Shown: positions 43,415-52,896, numbered from the stretch's first letter. The stretch is DNA of 64,000 nt from UBA1479 sp002706405 (GCA_963972255.1 CAXATO010000018.1:3069-67068); one strand, 5' to 3'. Translations and numbers: made by a program. The notes: generated by a model from the sequence alone, not told the origin.

Positions 43415-44059
43415 CTATCGCGCGACGCTCGCGGTGGCGTCGCCGTCCGGGTCTTCCTTGGCTTCGATGGCCTCCATTGCCGCCATGGCGGCTTGAACGC
43501 CGCCGCCGGGCCCGCCGCTGGCCGTGGGTGCGCCCGGTTGTGGCGCGGCCCGCCCGGGGTCGGCCCCGCCGGGGGCGCGGACACCCAGGGTGACCTCATC
43601 GCCCCATTCATCGATGATGCGGCGCTGGTTGGCACGCAAGGCCGACAGGCGGCGTTCCGTCAGCACCGTCATGAACGACGTGATGACCGGCGGGATCACG
43701 GTATAGACCAGCCAGCCGGCCATGGCGGCCCCGTACATGACGGCAAGCGCGAAGACGTCCGTCACGATGTTCAGAGCACCCGTGATGTTGTGGTTGCCCG
43801 ACCACAGGTCCATCAGATAGGGAAACATGCCGGCGAAATTCAGGCCGCCGATGCAGAAGAATCCGTATTTCTGGTCCGTGCGGTCCGTGATCCAGGCCGC
43901 CATCGCCGGCAGCATGGCGATGCCGACGACAACGATGGTCGGAAAGGCGACGGCGATCATCGTCACCGAAATCAGCAGGAAATAGAGCCAGAACTTGCCG
44001 CGTCTGCGGGGCGATTGCGGGGGCGGAGCCATGGCACGGCGCATCGGAGGGCTGCCCAT
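43415..44059 (-). CDS. uncharacterised membrane protein, partner of the pseudokinase
   Basis: A 214-residue inner-membrane protein. A basic Pro-rich N-terminus (PPPQSPRRRGK) is followed by a hydrophobic region that could hold two helices (about 22-58) and a second at about 100-132. The cytoplasmic tail includes ALRANQRRIIDEWGDEVTL and ends Gly/Ala-rich. I do not recognise a named family. It begins 2 bases after the pseudokinase stop, with AAGGTG as ribosome-binding site inside the upstream gene, so the two are co-translated. Confidence 0.75.
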   Translation of the reverse strand: MGSPPMRRAMAPPPQSPRRRGKFWLYFLLISVTMIAVAFPTIVVVGIAMLPAMAAWITDRTDQKYGFFCIGGLNFAGMFPYLMDLWSGNHNITGALNIVTDVFALAVMYGAAMAGWLVYTVIPPVITSFMTVLTERRLSALRANQRRIIDEWGDEVTLGVRAPGGADPGRAAPQPGAPTASGGPGGGVQAAMAAMEAIEAKEDPDGDATASVAR

Positions 44060-44061
44060 GG

Positions 44062-46164
44062 TCAGAACACCTTGATCATGAACAGGATCATCACGATGCA
44101 CATGGTCACCAGGATGGAGCCCATGGCGGCGGCCTGCTGGCCGGTGCGCTCGGCTTTGGTCAGCTGTTCCTCGCCGCGGCCCTCGATATCCTGAATTTCA
44201 AGTTCCGCCGCGGCAAACTCCGCGACCGCGTCCTCGAACCCTTCGATGTCCTCGCGCCGGCGATCGGCATTGTCCATCAGGTCGAACAACTCGGGCAGCG
44301 ACCCGCGGCGGACCAGACGGGGAATTTCCCGCTCGATCTCCTTGCGGGTGGTCCGCGAATGATAGGCGTTGATGGCCGGGCCCAGATGTCCGCCGACCCA
44401 GCTTGCCAGGCCGTATAGAGGATCGACCCTCAGCTTCCATTGAATGAAGGCCAGCAGCGACAGCATGCCGATGGTCTGGGTATCAGGGTTTTCCGACGCC
44501 AGCGCCTTCAGGTGCGGATTGATGTCTTCCTTGAAGCGCGCGGTAATGAAGGCGGCGACATGGCGATCGAGCGGTTTCGACTTCAGATCCTGCGTATTGG
44601 CCGCCCGGTCGAGCGCGGGCAGAAGGTGATCGGTTTCCAGCACGTATTCCTGCAGCAGAAGCGGGCTCTGGCACGGCAGGGACGGATTGCTTTCATACAG
44701 GCAGCGCTCGATCCCGAATCCCGGGTCCTTGTTGTTGAGCACGATCTTGAGCTGCGAGAAGTTCTTTTGATGGATCGACGATTCCGGCGCATAGGCCAAT
44801 TGCGACTGGAACCATAGGTCGGGAATGTCCCGGGTGATGATCTCCGCCGGAACTTGCGGATCACCCGTGCGCAGCAGGTCCATGGCAAAGGCCGCACCGA
44901 ACCCGTCGACCATGAAGGAAAAGCCCTTGAAGCGGATGGGGCCCAAGGGATCCATGAGGATGGCGACGCGGGTCACGATCATTTCGTCCGAACCGGCGAA
45001 GGACCCGGCCTGGGCGTTGGCCACGTCGAGCACGTTCTTGATGGCGTTGGCCAGATTGACGTCCTCGACGGACCGCCGAAGCCAGGTGTCGAAGCTGTCG
45101 TGGCGGATCGTCTTGGCCGCTTCGGGAATATGCTTGGTGAAGGCATCCGCCAATTGCCGCACGCTTTGATACGGCCGGCCCATGAAGGTCAGGGGCGTTT
45201 GCCCGCGTTTGCCCGAGCGTTTCTGCTGCGGCGACATCTTGCGGCCGGAAAGCCACAAGTCGATTTCCTCGGGCCCCCAGCGCTGCAGGGGGTCGTCGCC
45301 GAGCATGCCGCGCAGCGGCTCCAGCAGCGACAGGGGCAGGTTTTCGTTGCCGGTAATCGCCGCGTAGGACCCCAGTTCGAGCTTTTCCGCCAGGATTTTT
45401 TCCGGCCCTTCGGCGGCGCCCGGCTCCTTGTCCAGGATCAGGGCGACGACGGCGACGGCGAAGGCATAGGCATCATCGCGGGAATTTCCGACGCCGCGCC
45501 CGGCCGGCGGCGCCATGGCCCGCTCCGCCGGCTCGTAAACCGCCGGTTGGTCATAGCCCGGGGGCGACGAATAACATTCGCCGAAGGCGATCTGCTGCCG
45601 CCCGGCATCCATGAAGAACAGGTTGTCGCGGCGGATCGCCCGATGGGCGACGCCGATCGAAGCCATTTCCTGCAAGGCGCCGGCCAACGGTTCGATCACC
45701 TTGCGCGGCAGGTCGTATTCGGAAATCCGGAAGGTGCCCTTCTGCAGCACGCGGCCGCCAAGCGGCCGTTCCAGGATCAGGATCATGGTGCGCTGACGGA
45801 TGTGCGGCCAGAACTCCACTTCCCATTCCAGGATGCCGACCAGGGCCTTGATGCCCGAACCGCGCAGAGACGTCATGGCGCCGAGGCGCGTCGGCAGCCC
45901 CGGATTGCAGATCAGCGCGAACACGGGGCGGTCGATGTCGCGCCGGTCCTCGGCCATGTAGGCCTTGGCGGACGGCGAATCCAGGTCGGGTAAGGGGGTT
46001 TTCGGGTCGACGGCGAAGCGGTCTTTGATCAAAACAGGGCGCAGGCTTTCCGCGGACGGAATGGCGTCGCCGGGCTCGCTGCCGGCGTTCGTGCCTCCCG
46101 GTGGCGCATCCCCTTCGGGCGCCGGCCCCGCGGGGTCGGCCTGTGCTGTGGCGGTTTCAGCCAT
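44062..46164 (-). CDS. tail-anchored protein-kinase-like protein (predicted pseudokinase)
   Basis: A 700-residue protein with an acidic, disordered start (1-45), a kinase-like domain (about 75-315), a long helical region and a single C-terminal transmembrane helix (about 677-698), so it is tail-anchored. In the kinase domain the catalytic HRD becomes HRA (residues 174-176, HRAIRRDN) and DFG becomes AFG (194-195). The N-lobe lysine is not obvious either. It therefore probably binds rather than phosphorylates. It lies between purA and a membrane protein gene that starts 2 bases after it. Confidence 0.82.
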   Translation of the reverse strand: MAETATAQADPAGPAPEGDAPPGGTNAGSEPGDAIPSAESLRPVLIKDRFAVDPKTPLPDLDSPSAKAYMAEDRRDIDRPVFALICNPGLPTRLGAMTSLRGSGIKALVGILEWEVEFWPHIRQRTMILILERPLGGRVLQKGTFRISEYDLPRKVIEPLAGALQEMASIGVAHRAIRRDNLFFMDAGRQQIAFGECYSSPPGYDQPAVYEPAERAMAPPAGRGVGNSRDDAYAFAVAVVALILDKEPGAAEGPEKILAEKLELGSYAAITGNENLPLSLLEPLRGMLGDDPLQRWGPEEIDLWLSGRKMSPQQKRSGKRGQTPLTFMGRPYQSVRQLADAFTKHIPEAAKTIRHDSFDTWLRRSVEDVNLANAIKNVLDVANAQAGSFAGSDEMIVTRVAILMDPLGPIRFKGFSFMVDGFGAAFAMDLLRTGDPQVPAEIITRDIPDLWFQSQLAYAPESSIHQKNFSQLKIVLNNKDPGFGIERCLYESNPSLPCQSPLLLQEYVLETDHLLPALDRAANTQDLKSKPLDRHVAAFITARFKEDINPHLKALASENPDTQTIGMLSLLAFIQWKLRVDPLYGLASWVGGHLGPAINAYHSRTTRKEIEREIPRLVRRGSLPELFDLMDNADRRREDIEGFEDAVAEFAAAELEIQDIEGRGEEQLTKAERTGQQAAAMGSILVTMCIVMILFMIKVF

Positions 46165-46333
46165 CGATTGTCGTCTTCAGCCCCAACAGTCGCGAACGGA
46201 AAAGGCCCGCAGAACGGTCGTTACCGCCCGCGTGCCTTGAATTTCCCACACTTTCACGCCCTGATGGTACCCGTCTATCCCTTGACAGACAATTAATGCA
46301 AGGGAGGAAGGCCGTGCCGCCCGGTTTGCGCGG

Positions 46334-47626
46334 TCAGTCGGCGAAGGGATCGTGGACGAGAATCGTGTCCTCACGTTCGGGGCTGGTCGACAACAGCGCC
46401 ACGGGGGCTTCGATCAGCTCCTCGATGCGGCGGATGTACTTGATCGCGGTGGCCGGCAATTCGGCCCAGGACCGGGCACCTTGGGTGCTTTCGTCCCAGC
46501 CTTCCATTTCCTCGTAGATCGGCTCGACCCGGGCCTGTTCGATCTGCGACGCCGGCAGATGGTCGAGCTCGCGCCCGTTCAGGCGGTATCCGCGGCAGAC
46601 CTTCAAGACCTTCTGGCCGTCGAGAACGTCCAGCTTGGTCAGCGCGATGCCGGTGATGCCGTTGACCTTGATGGCCTGGCGGACCATTACCGCGTCGAAC
46701 CAGCCGCAGCGCCGCGGCCGGCCGGTGACCGTGCCGAATTCGCGCCCGCGTTCGCCCAGCGTGCGCCCGACCTCGTCTTCCAGCTCGGTCGGGAACGGAC
46801 CCTGTCCGACCCGGGTGGTATAGGCTTTGGTAATGCCGAGGACGTAGTTGATCGCGCTCGGCCCCTGGCCGGACCCGACGGCGGCCTGCCCGGCGACCGT
46901 GTTCGACGAGGTCACGAAGGGATAGGTGCCGTGGTCCAGGTCGAGCATGGCGCCCTGGGCACCTTCGAACAGGATGCGCTTGCCCTTGCGGCGGGCCTGG
47001 TCGAGCTCCTGCCACACGGTGGCGGCATAGGGCAGCACCTTGGGCGCGATTTCGATCAGCTGCGCCAACAGGTCGCCGCCGTCGACTTCGGGCATGCCGA
47101 GGCCGCGCAGCAGCGCGTTGTGGTGGAACAACAGGCCTGCGATCTTGTCCTTGAGAAGGCCGTGATCGCTGAGGTCGCCGACGCGGATGGCGCGGCGTGC
47201 GGTCTTGTCTTCATAGGCCGGGCCGATGCCGCGGCCCGTGGTGCCGATCTTCGCCTTGCCGGCGGCTTTTTCGCGGGCAAGGTCCAGATTGCGGTGGAGC
47301 GGCAGGATTAGCGGACATCCTTCTGACAGGCGCAGGCTGGCCGGCGACACGTCGACGCCCTGGTCCTGGATCTTTTCGATCTCGGACAGCAGCGCCCAGG
47401 GATCGACCACGACCCCGTTGCCGATCACGGACATCTTGCCCTTGCGCACGATTCCCGACGGCAACAAGGACAGCTTGTAGGTAACGCCGTCGATGACCAG
47501 CGTATGGCCCGCGTTATGCCCGCCCTGGAAACGCACGACCACGTCGGCGCGTTCCGAAAGCCAGTCGACGATCTTACCCTTGCCTTCGTCGCCCCATTGC
47601 GAGCCGACGACAACCACGTTCGCCAT
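46334..47626 (-). CDS. purA: adenylosuccinate synthetase
   Basis: Catalyses GTP-dependent joining of IMP and aspartate in AMP synthesis. The 430 residues begin VVVGSQWGDEGKGKIVDWL, the GTP P-loop, followed by FQGGHNAGHTLV, TTGRGIGPAYEDK, and GVTGRPRRCGWFDAV-like segments in the C-half. The gene is downstream of hisZ on the same strand, with a 42-base gap, a common alphaproteobacterial pairing. The leading ATG is at 47624-47626. Confidence 0.97.
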   Translation of the reverse strand: MANVVVVGSQWGDEGKGKIVDWLSERADVVVRFQGGHNAGHTLVIDGVTYKLSLLPSGIVRKGKMSVIGNGVVVDPWALLSEIEKIQDQGVDVSPASLRLSEGCPLILPLHRNLDLAREKAAGKAKIGTTGRGIGPAYEDKTARRAIRVGDLSDHGLLKDKIAGLLFHHNALLRGLGMPEVDGGDLLAQLIEIAPKVLPYAATVWQELDQARRKGKRILFEGAQGAMLDLDHGTYPFVTSSNTVAGQAAVGSGQGPSAINYVLGITKAYTTRVGQGPFPTELEDEVGRTLGERGREFGTVTGRPRRCGWFDAVMVRQAIKVNGITGIALTKLDVLDGQKVLKVCRGYRLNGRELDHLPASQIEQARVEPIYEEMEGWDESTQGARSWAELPATAIKYIRRIEELIEAPVALLSTSPEREDTILVHDPFAD

Positions 47627-47668
47627 TTTCAGTGTCCGTTCTTATCCGTGAAAAGGGATGTCTGTCCG

Positions 47669-48844
47669 TCACGCCTCGCCGATGGGGGCGGGGCGGCCGT
47701 CGTGAAGCCAATGAGTGCAGCCGAGGCGCCGGGCTTCGGCGGCAGCGTCGGCGCCCTCGTCCAGCCCGGCGATGGTGATCCATCCTTCGGCGCGCAGGTT
47801 TGCCGTGCGGTCCGTGGCCGTGCCCGCGGGCACGAACAACCGGCGGCCCAGCGCCGGGCGCGGCAGGGCGCGCAGCAATGAATCGGTAAACAGGGTGAAG
47901 CCCGTGGCCGGCTCGCCTTCACCGGGAGCGATGCCGGTATTGCCGGCCAGATAGCGCCCGCCCGACCCCAACTCGCCGCGCACACCGGCGGCGTAAAGGG
48001 TGAAGGTCGCCCCGCCGTGATATTCGAATCCGCGGTGTTCCACCGGATCGATGGTCAGCGTCAGGCCCGCCGCCAGGGTACGGACCTTGGCGACGATGTC
48101 CTTGAGCATGGCCCATTCGGCGGCGGCTGCCGCCGGCAGGGGAATCGCATCAACGGCGGCCAGCGTGTCGTCGGCGGGGCCGGCGGCAAGAACCAGGCGT
48201 TTCAGCATGTCGGTCAGGTCGCCGCCGATCTGTTGCGCGAGGCCGTCGAGGGCACCCGTATCCTTGTGGTTCAGGGCCTCGCGCAAGGCGCGTTCGGCGG
48301 CCGCGGGGATGGCATCGCCCAGGATCGCGGTGACGAGCGTCGGCACGGCCAGATCGATGGACACGTCGGTCACCCCGATATACCCCAGCGCGTCGGCGGC
48401 CATCACGATGACTTCGGCGTCGGCGGCGGCGGCCGTGCTGCCGATCAGTTCCGCGCCGATCTGGGCAAACTGGCGTTCCGGGCGGATCTGGTCGCCGCGC
48501 ACCCGTAAAACCTGGCCCGCATAGCACAGGCGCAGCGGGCGGGGGGCCGATTGCAGGCGGCTTGCGGCGATGCGCGCGATCTGCGGTGTGATGTCGGCGC
48601 GCAGCCCCATCATGCGCTGCGACACCGGGTCCATCAGGCGAAACACCTGTCGGTCCATGGCGGCACCCGTGCCGGACAGTAGGGAATCCTCGAACTCCAT
48701 CAACGGCGGTTTCACGCGCTGATAGCCGTGCGCCTGACAAACATCGATCAGGCGTTCGGTGAGCGACGCTTCAAATCCCGCATCAGGGGGGAGAAGGTCC
48801 GATAGACCGGCGGGCAGCAGCCCGGGATTGGAGGGGTTTTCCAT
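47669..48844 (-). CDS. hisZ: ATP phosphoribosyltransferase regulatory subunit
   Basis: Histidyl-tRNA-synthetase-like protein of 391 residues that activates the short HisG in histidine biosynthesis. It has LPAGLSDLLPPDAGFE, the motif-1 helix, VFRLMDPVSQRMMGLRADIT (motif 2), and GVRGELGSGGRYL near the C-terminus. It lacks an anticodon-binding domain and so is HisZ rather than HisS. The genome should carry a short hisG. Start ATG 48844 is preferred to a TTG further upstream. Confidence 0.92.
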   Translation of the reverse strand: MENPSNPGLLPAGLSDLLPPDAGFEASLTERLIDVCQAHGYQRVKPPLMEFEDSLLSGTGAAMDRQVFRLMDPVSQRMMGLRADITPQIARIAASRLQSAPRPLRLCYAGQVLRVRGDQIRPERQFAQIGAELIGSTAAAADAEVIVMAADALGYIGVTDVSIDLAVPTLVTAILGDAIPAAAERALREALNHKDTGALDGLAQQIGGDLTDMLKRLVLAAGPADDTLAAVDAIPLPAAAAAEWAMLKDIVAKVRTLAAGLTLTIDPVEHRGFEYHGGATFTLYAAGVRGELGSGGRYLAGNTGIAPGEGEPATGFTLFTDSLLRALPRPALGRRLFVPAGTATDRTANLRAEGWITIAGLDEGADAAAEARRLGCTHWLHDGRPAPIGEA

Positions 48845-49010
48845 CTGAGAGGCCGGGTTCAAACGTTAAGACTGGCCGGCCGCCAATCAGCCGTCCACGG
48901 CCCCGTTTCCTAAACGGTTTGACCCGGCTGGGCAAGCATCGTCACGGGCGTGCCGCCGCCACGGCCGTGGCAAGGCGCGACGTCGGGCAGGCCCCGGGTG
49001 CGTGAAAAGG

Positions 49011-49625
49011 CTAGTTGGGCAGGGGGAAGACTTCGTTCTTGACGGTCTTGCCCAGACTCTCGACCAGAGGCACCACCATGGCGCCGATCAGGGATTCGTT
49101 GGTTGACGCGCCCAGATTTCCGGTGGCCCATCCCTGCCAGTAGCGTTCGATACGGCCGGCTTCCGCCGGGCCGTCGATGGTCACTTTCAAGCGATACTTG
49201 GTCGGGGTAACGATCTTGGTCCCGCCCTGACCTTCGTTCAGGATGCCGCCGGTCTTGGAATCAAACACGTTGAATCGCGCTTCAGAGCCTTCGGTGCCGG
49301 TGCTGGTGCCTTTGGTGCCCTGGATATCCAGGAAATAACGCTTATCGGTGAAGGTGTAGGCACCGAGCTCGTCCAGCACCTCAAAGGTCAGGACCAGGTC
49401 CGCCTTGGGGTCGAGCCGATAGCCGCGATTCCTGAGTTCCCGGGTAAATTGATGATTCAACTCAAGTGATTCGTCGGAATCGTCAAGCGCGCGCACGGCC
49501 AGTACCTTGCCGGCCGGTAGCGGTTTCGATGAAATGGCGTTCAACTGGCCTTCGGCGGCATGCCCGGCTGTGGCAAAGGCGGCGGTCAGCATCAGGGCAA
49601 AAAGGGCGATTATGGGTCTTTTCAT
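49011..49625 (-). CDS. exported protein of unknown function
   Basis: A 204-residue protein with a signal peptide (MKRPIIALFALMLTAAFA, cleavage near AGHAA). The mature part is mostly beta and charged: VRALDDSDESLELNHQF, then ADLVLTFEVLDELGAY and a late ESLGKTVKNEVFPLPN. I do not recognise the family; the mid-section suggests a DUF4136-like or outer-membrane-associated role at most. ATG 49625 is the start because the hydrophobic signal begins there. It is alone, divergent from a Crp/Fnr gene. Confidence 0.68.
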   Translation of the reverse strand: MKRPIIALFALMLTAAFATAGHAAEGQLNAISSKPLPAGKVLAVRALDDSDESLELNHQFTRELRNRGYRLDPKADLVLTFEVLDELGAYTFTDKRYFLDIQGTKGTSTGTEGSEARFNVFDSKTGGILNEGQGGTKIVTPTKYRLKVTIDGPAEAGRIERYWQGWATGNLGASTNESLIGAMVVPLVESLGKTVKNEVFPLPN

Positions 49626-49985
49626 TGTCGTTTCCGTTCGCGCGCGGGCACATCGGCCGCCCGGCTTTTCAATCTGACCTTCGGTTGTCCGTGCAATTCC
49701 GCCGCATCGTTGGCCGTGCCGTGTCCCGGACGGTGCCAATGCCCCCACCCAGGCGGTTGACGATCCATTTGATGGTCAATTAGAGCATAAAAAAGTTAAA
49801 ATCGATATAAGGGTGCCGGCTCGGAATGCCAAGTGCGGAAACCCGTGTCAGGGTGATTTGTCGGCTGCGCAGGTATCCACTCACGCAGGAATCGGTACGG
49901 GTTCATTTCCTTTGGAGTTGTGCGCGGTTCTTGCATAAGATCGCATTAATAAATTTGCTCTTGGTTTTGGGCGAAGGGGGTTCGC
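49626..49985. other. 360-base divergent intergenic region
   Basis: Between the exported protein gene (leftward) and the Crp/Fnr gene (rightward). The part at about 49780-49815 (TTAGAGCATAAAAAAGTTAAAATCG) and 49935-49970 (GCATAAGATCGCATTAATAAATT) are AT-rich islands in otherwise GC-rich DNA and are the most likely promoter regions. GAAGGGGG before the GTG at 49986 is the Crp/Fnr ribosome-binding site. I see no gene or RNA fold. Confidence 0.45.
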
Positions 49986-50684
49986 GTGTCAGATGATAAT
50001 GCGCGGTCATTGGCGCAGGTGCATCTGCTGGAAGATTTGACTGCGGCCGAGATCGGGCGCCTTGAGCAGGCCTGTTCGTGGAAGACGTATGCGCCCCAGG
50101 AACAGATCATCGATCGCCAAAGCGATACGCAAGACGTCTATTTCGTTGTTTCCGGCGCCGCCCGGGTCGTTATCTACTCTCTGTCCGGGCGGGAAATCAC
50201 CCTCGACGACGTCAATGCAGGCGGCCATTTCGGCGACCTGGCGGCGATAGACGGGGAGCCGCGGTCGGCCAGCGTCATGGCGCTTCGGAACACGGTCATC
50301 GCATCCTTGTCACAGGAACGGTTCCTGCAGCTCCTGTCGGAGCATTTCACGGTTACCCTGCGCCTCATGCGCGCGCTGACGCGCATCGTACGGTCTTCGA
50401 CCGATCGCATCATGGATCTCAGCACGCTCGCTGCCAACAACCGGGTTCAGGCCGATTTACTGCGTCTGGCGCGTAGCAACATGGTTGGTGAGAACCGCGC
50501 CGAACTGAAGCCCATCCCCGTACATGGCGATATTGCAAGCCGCGTATCGACGACCCGTGAAACCGTTGCCCGCGTGCTGTCGGACCTGTCCCGCCAGGGC
50601 ATGGTCGAACGCCAGAAAGACCGTCTGGTTATCGACAATGTCAATCGCCTGGAAGACATGGTCGAAGAGGTTCGTGGCGAGTGA
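49986..50684 (+). CDS. Crp/Fnr-family transcriptional regulator
   Basis: A 232-residue regulator with an N-terminal cyclic-nucleotide-binding-like beta-barrel (about 15-125, with GGHFGDLAAIDGEPRSA) and a C-terminal winged helix (about 150-215, IASRVSTTRETVARVLSDL). FNR-type cysteine clusters are absent, so it is not an oxygen [4Fe-4S] sensor. The cNMP pocket Arg is present in EPRSA. GTG start with GAAGGGGG upstream. It is followed 163 bases later by divK. The ligand could be cAMP or another effector. Confidence 0.88.
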   Translation: MSDDNARSLAQVHLLEDLTAAEIGRLEQACSWKTYAPQEQIIDRQSDTQDVYFVVSGAARVVIYSLSGREITLDDVNAGGHFGDLAAIDGEPRSASVMALRNTVIASLSQERFLQLLSEHFTVTLRLMRALTRIVRSSTDRIMDLSTLAANNRVQADLLRLARSNMVGENRAELKPIPVHGDIASRVSTTRETVARVLSDLSRQGMVERQKDRLVIDNVNRLEDMVEEVRGE

Positions 50685-50847
50685 CCATGACCCCTAGCGT
50701 CGTTTGACTTGCCGGGGCGTTTCGGACACTATCTCAGCTAAGCGTGACGGAGACCTCCGTTCCGGTCGAATGTCCTCGGTCGGGCCAAGGCCGTCGTGCC
50801 GGGTAGGGCACTGTCGGCGGCCTCGAAATTGATCGAAAGAATGAAAT

Positions 50848-51213
50848 ATGGCGAAAACGATTTTGATTGTTGAGGATAACGATCTCAACATGAAGTTGTT
50901 CAACGACCTGCTCCAGGCCAATGGTTACAACACCATTCAGACCATGGACGGGCGTGACGCCATTCAGCTTGCCCAGGAACATCGCCCCGATCTGATCCTC
51001 ATGGACATCCAGCTTCCGGAGATTTCCGGCCTGGAAGTCACCAAGATGTTGAAGGCCGACGATTCCCTGAAGGAGATCCCGGTCATCGCCGTCACCGCCT
51101 TCGCCATGAAGGGGGACGAGGAAAAAATCAGAGAAGGCGGTTGTGAAGGCTACATCGCCAAGCCGATTTCCGTGCCCACGTTCCTGGAAACCGTCGCGAA
51201 ATTCCTCGGCTGA
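50848..51213 (+). CDS. divK: single-domain response regulator DivK
   Basis: Receiver-only protein of 121 residues, essential in Caulobacter for cell-cycle and polarity control through the DivJ/PleC kinases. It has VEDNDLNMKLFNDLL, the phospho-acceptor Asp in LILMDIQLPE and the Lys in GYIAKPIS. The next gene, 21 bases downstream, is pleD, which fixes the name. Cognate DivJ and PleC kinases are not in the window. Confidence 0.92.
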   Translation: MAKTILIVEDNDLNMKLFNDLLQANGYNTIQTMDGRDAIQLAQEHRPDLILMDIQLPEISGLEVTKMLKADDSLKEIPVIAVTAFAMKGDEEKIREGGCEGYIAKPISVPTFLETVAKFLG

Positions 51214-51234
51214 CCGCCGCGAGAAACCGGAACC

Positions 51235-52638
51235 ATGTCGGCACGAATCCTCATCGTTGATGATCTTGCCGCCAGCGTGAAGGTTCTGGCCGCCAAACTC
51301 ACCAGTGAATACTACGATGTGCTGACCGCCCACGACGGACCCACGGCGCTGGAGATCGTGTCCCGGGAAATGCCGGACCTGGTCCTGCTCGACGTCATGA
51401 TGCCGGGCATGGACGGATTCGAAGTCTGCCGTCGGATCAAGAAATCGGCGCGCACGGCGCATATTCCCGTGGTCATGGTGACGGCGCTCAACGACATGCG
51501 CGACCGCGTCAACGGCCTGCAGGCCGGGGCTGATGACTTCCTGACCAAGCCGCTAAACGACACCATGCTGTTTGCCCGCGTGCGCTCCCTGGTGCGCATG
51601 AAGCGGACCTTTGACCAGTGGTCCCAGCATCAGCAGACATCGCGCGACCTGGGCTTTGACGTGGACCCGGACATGACGGATGTCCACGGCCGCGCCGCAG
51701 GGGTCATCGTTGTCGATTCCAGCGAAATCCAAAGCGACAATATTCGGGGGGTTCTCGAGCGTGACGGTCATAACGTGACCGTGCTGAATTCCTACATCGA
51801 TGCCGCCCAGCATATCGCCGGCGACCTGCCGGACGTGGTCGTCGTATCCATGGACTTCGAAGGGGACGAACCCCTGCGGCTGGCCTCGCGCCTGCGCTCG
51901 CAAGAGCCGACGCGACAGGTGCCGATCCTGTTGATCGGCGATGCCGAGGACGAATCGAACCTGATCAAAGGCCTGGAACTGGGGGTTAACGATTGTGTCG
52001 TCCGCCCGGTCGACGAACAGGAGATCGTGGCCCGCGTGCGCACCCAGGTGCGGCGCAAGCGCTATCAGGAGATGCTGCAGTCGAATTTCGAACAGCATCT
52101 GTCCATGGCGCTGACCGATGGCCTGACGGGGCTGCATAACCGGCGCTACCTGGAATCGCACCTGGACGGCATCGTCAAGCGGGCCGGTGACGGCGGCCAT
52201 GGGTTGTCCCTGATGCTGATCGATCTGGACCATTTCAAGCGCGTCAACGACACCTATGGCCATGCCGCCGGTGACGAGGTGCTGCGTGTGGTCGCCAAGC
52301 GTCTGCTGCGTAACGTGCGCGGGTTCGATACGGCGGCCCGTTTCGGCGGCGAGGAATTCATCGTCGCCATGCCCGATACTCCCATTGATATTGCTTTCGC
52401 GGTCGCCGACCGCATCCGCACCAAGGTTGCGGAAGAACCGATTCCCCTGCCGGACGGCAGCCAGCTGACGGTCACGATGAGCGCCGGCGTGGCCGAATTG
52501 GTGGAGCCGGGTGAAACGGCGGCGGAATTGATCGAGCGCGCGGACAAGGCGCTTTACATGGCCAAACACGACGGCCGCGATCGGGTCGTGCGCGCGGATC
52601 CGTTCGTCAAAAAGACAAGCGAAACCGCCGTCGAATAA
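51235..52638 (+). CDS. pleD: diguanylate cyclase response regulator PleD
   Basis: REC-REC-GGDEF protein of 467 residues that makes cyclic-di-GMP when phosphorylated. REC1 has its acceptor Asp in VLLDVMMPG. REC2 reads VVVSMDFEG at that place, so it is a pseudo-receiver adaptor, as in Caulobacter. The GGDEF domain has an intact RFGGEEFIVAM and a product-inhibition I-site (RGFD five residues before GGEEF). Co-transcribed with divK (21-base gap). A PilZ protein that could respond to its product is at 30735. Confidence 0.94.
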   Translation: MSARILIVDDLAASVKVLAAKLTSEYYDVLTAHDGPTALEIVSREMPDLVLLDVMMPGMDGFEVCRRIKKSARTAHIPVVMVTALNDMRDRVNGLQAGADDFLTKPLNDTMLFARVRSLVRMKRTFDQWSQHQQTSRDLGFDVDPDMTDVHGRAAGVIVVDSSEIQSDNIRGVLERDGHNVTVLNSYIDAAQHIAGDLPDVVVVSMDFEGDEPLRLASRLRSQEPTRQVPILLIGDAEDESNLIKGLELGVNDCVVRPVDEQEIVARVRTQVRRKRYQEMLQSNFEQHLSMALTDGLTGLHNRRYLESHLDGIVKRAGDGGHGLSLMLIDLDHFKRVNDTYGHAAGDEVLRVVAKRLLRNVRGFDTAARFGGEEFIVAMPDTPIDIAFAVADRIRTKVAEEPIPLPDGSQLTVTMSAGVAELVEPGETAAELIERADKALYMAKHDGRDRVVRADPFVKKTSETAVE

Positions 52639-52680
52639 GTCGAACGGCGGTTGATTGGTCTCTGGTTTCTGGGAAGGATG

Positions 52681-52698
52681 CCGCCCGATCACGGGCGG
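52681..52698. terminator. GC-rich hairpin between the convergent pleD and rpmG genes
   Basis: CCGCCCG-ATCA-CGGGCGG forms a perfect 7-base stem with a 4-base loop between the two convergent genes. It lacks a T run on either strand. It may be a shared 3' hairpin or weak terminator for both. Confidence 0.45.
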
Positions 52699-52728
52699 AA
52701 ACGGGGATCAAGGGGCGCCGATGCGGCC

Positions 52729-52896
52729 TTACTTGATCTTTTCTTCCTTGAACGCGACGTGTTTGCGGACCACGGGGTCATACTTGCGCATTTCGAACTT
52801 TTCCGTCGAATTGCGCGGATTTTTCTTCGTCACATAGAAGAATCCCGTGTCAGCCGTGCTGACCATTTTCACAAGAATGGTGGCCGATTTTGCCAT
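52729..52896 (-). CDS. rpmG: 50S ribosomal protein L33
   Basis: A small ribosomal protein of 55 residues, MAKSATILVKMVSTADTG... ending in AFKEEKIK, matching the L33 family with FYVTKKNPRNS and KYDPVVRKH. The zinc-type cysteine pairs are absent, so it is the Cys-minus (zinc-free) form. ATG 52896 is used; the frame open to 52968 is not coding. It lies next to pleD, convergent with it. Confidence 0.93.
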   Translation of the reverse strand: MAKSATILVKMVSTADTGFFYVTKKNPRNSTEKFEMRKYDPVVRKHVAFKEEKIK

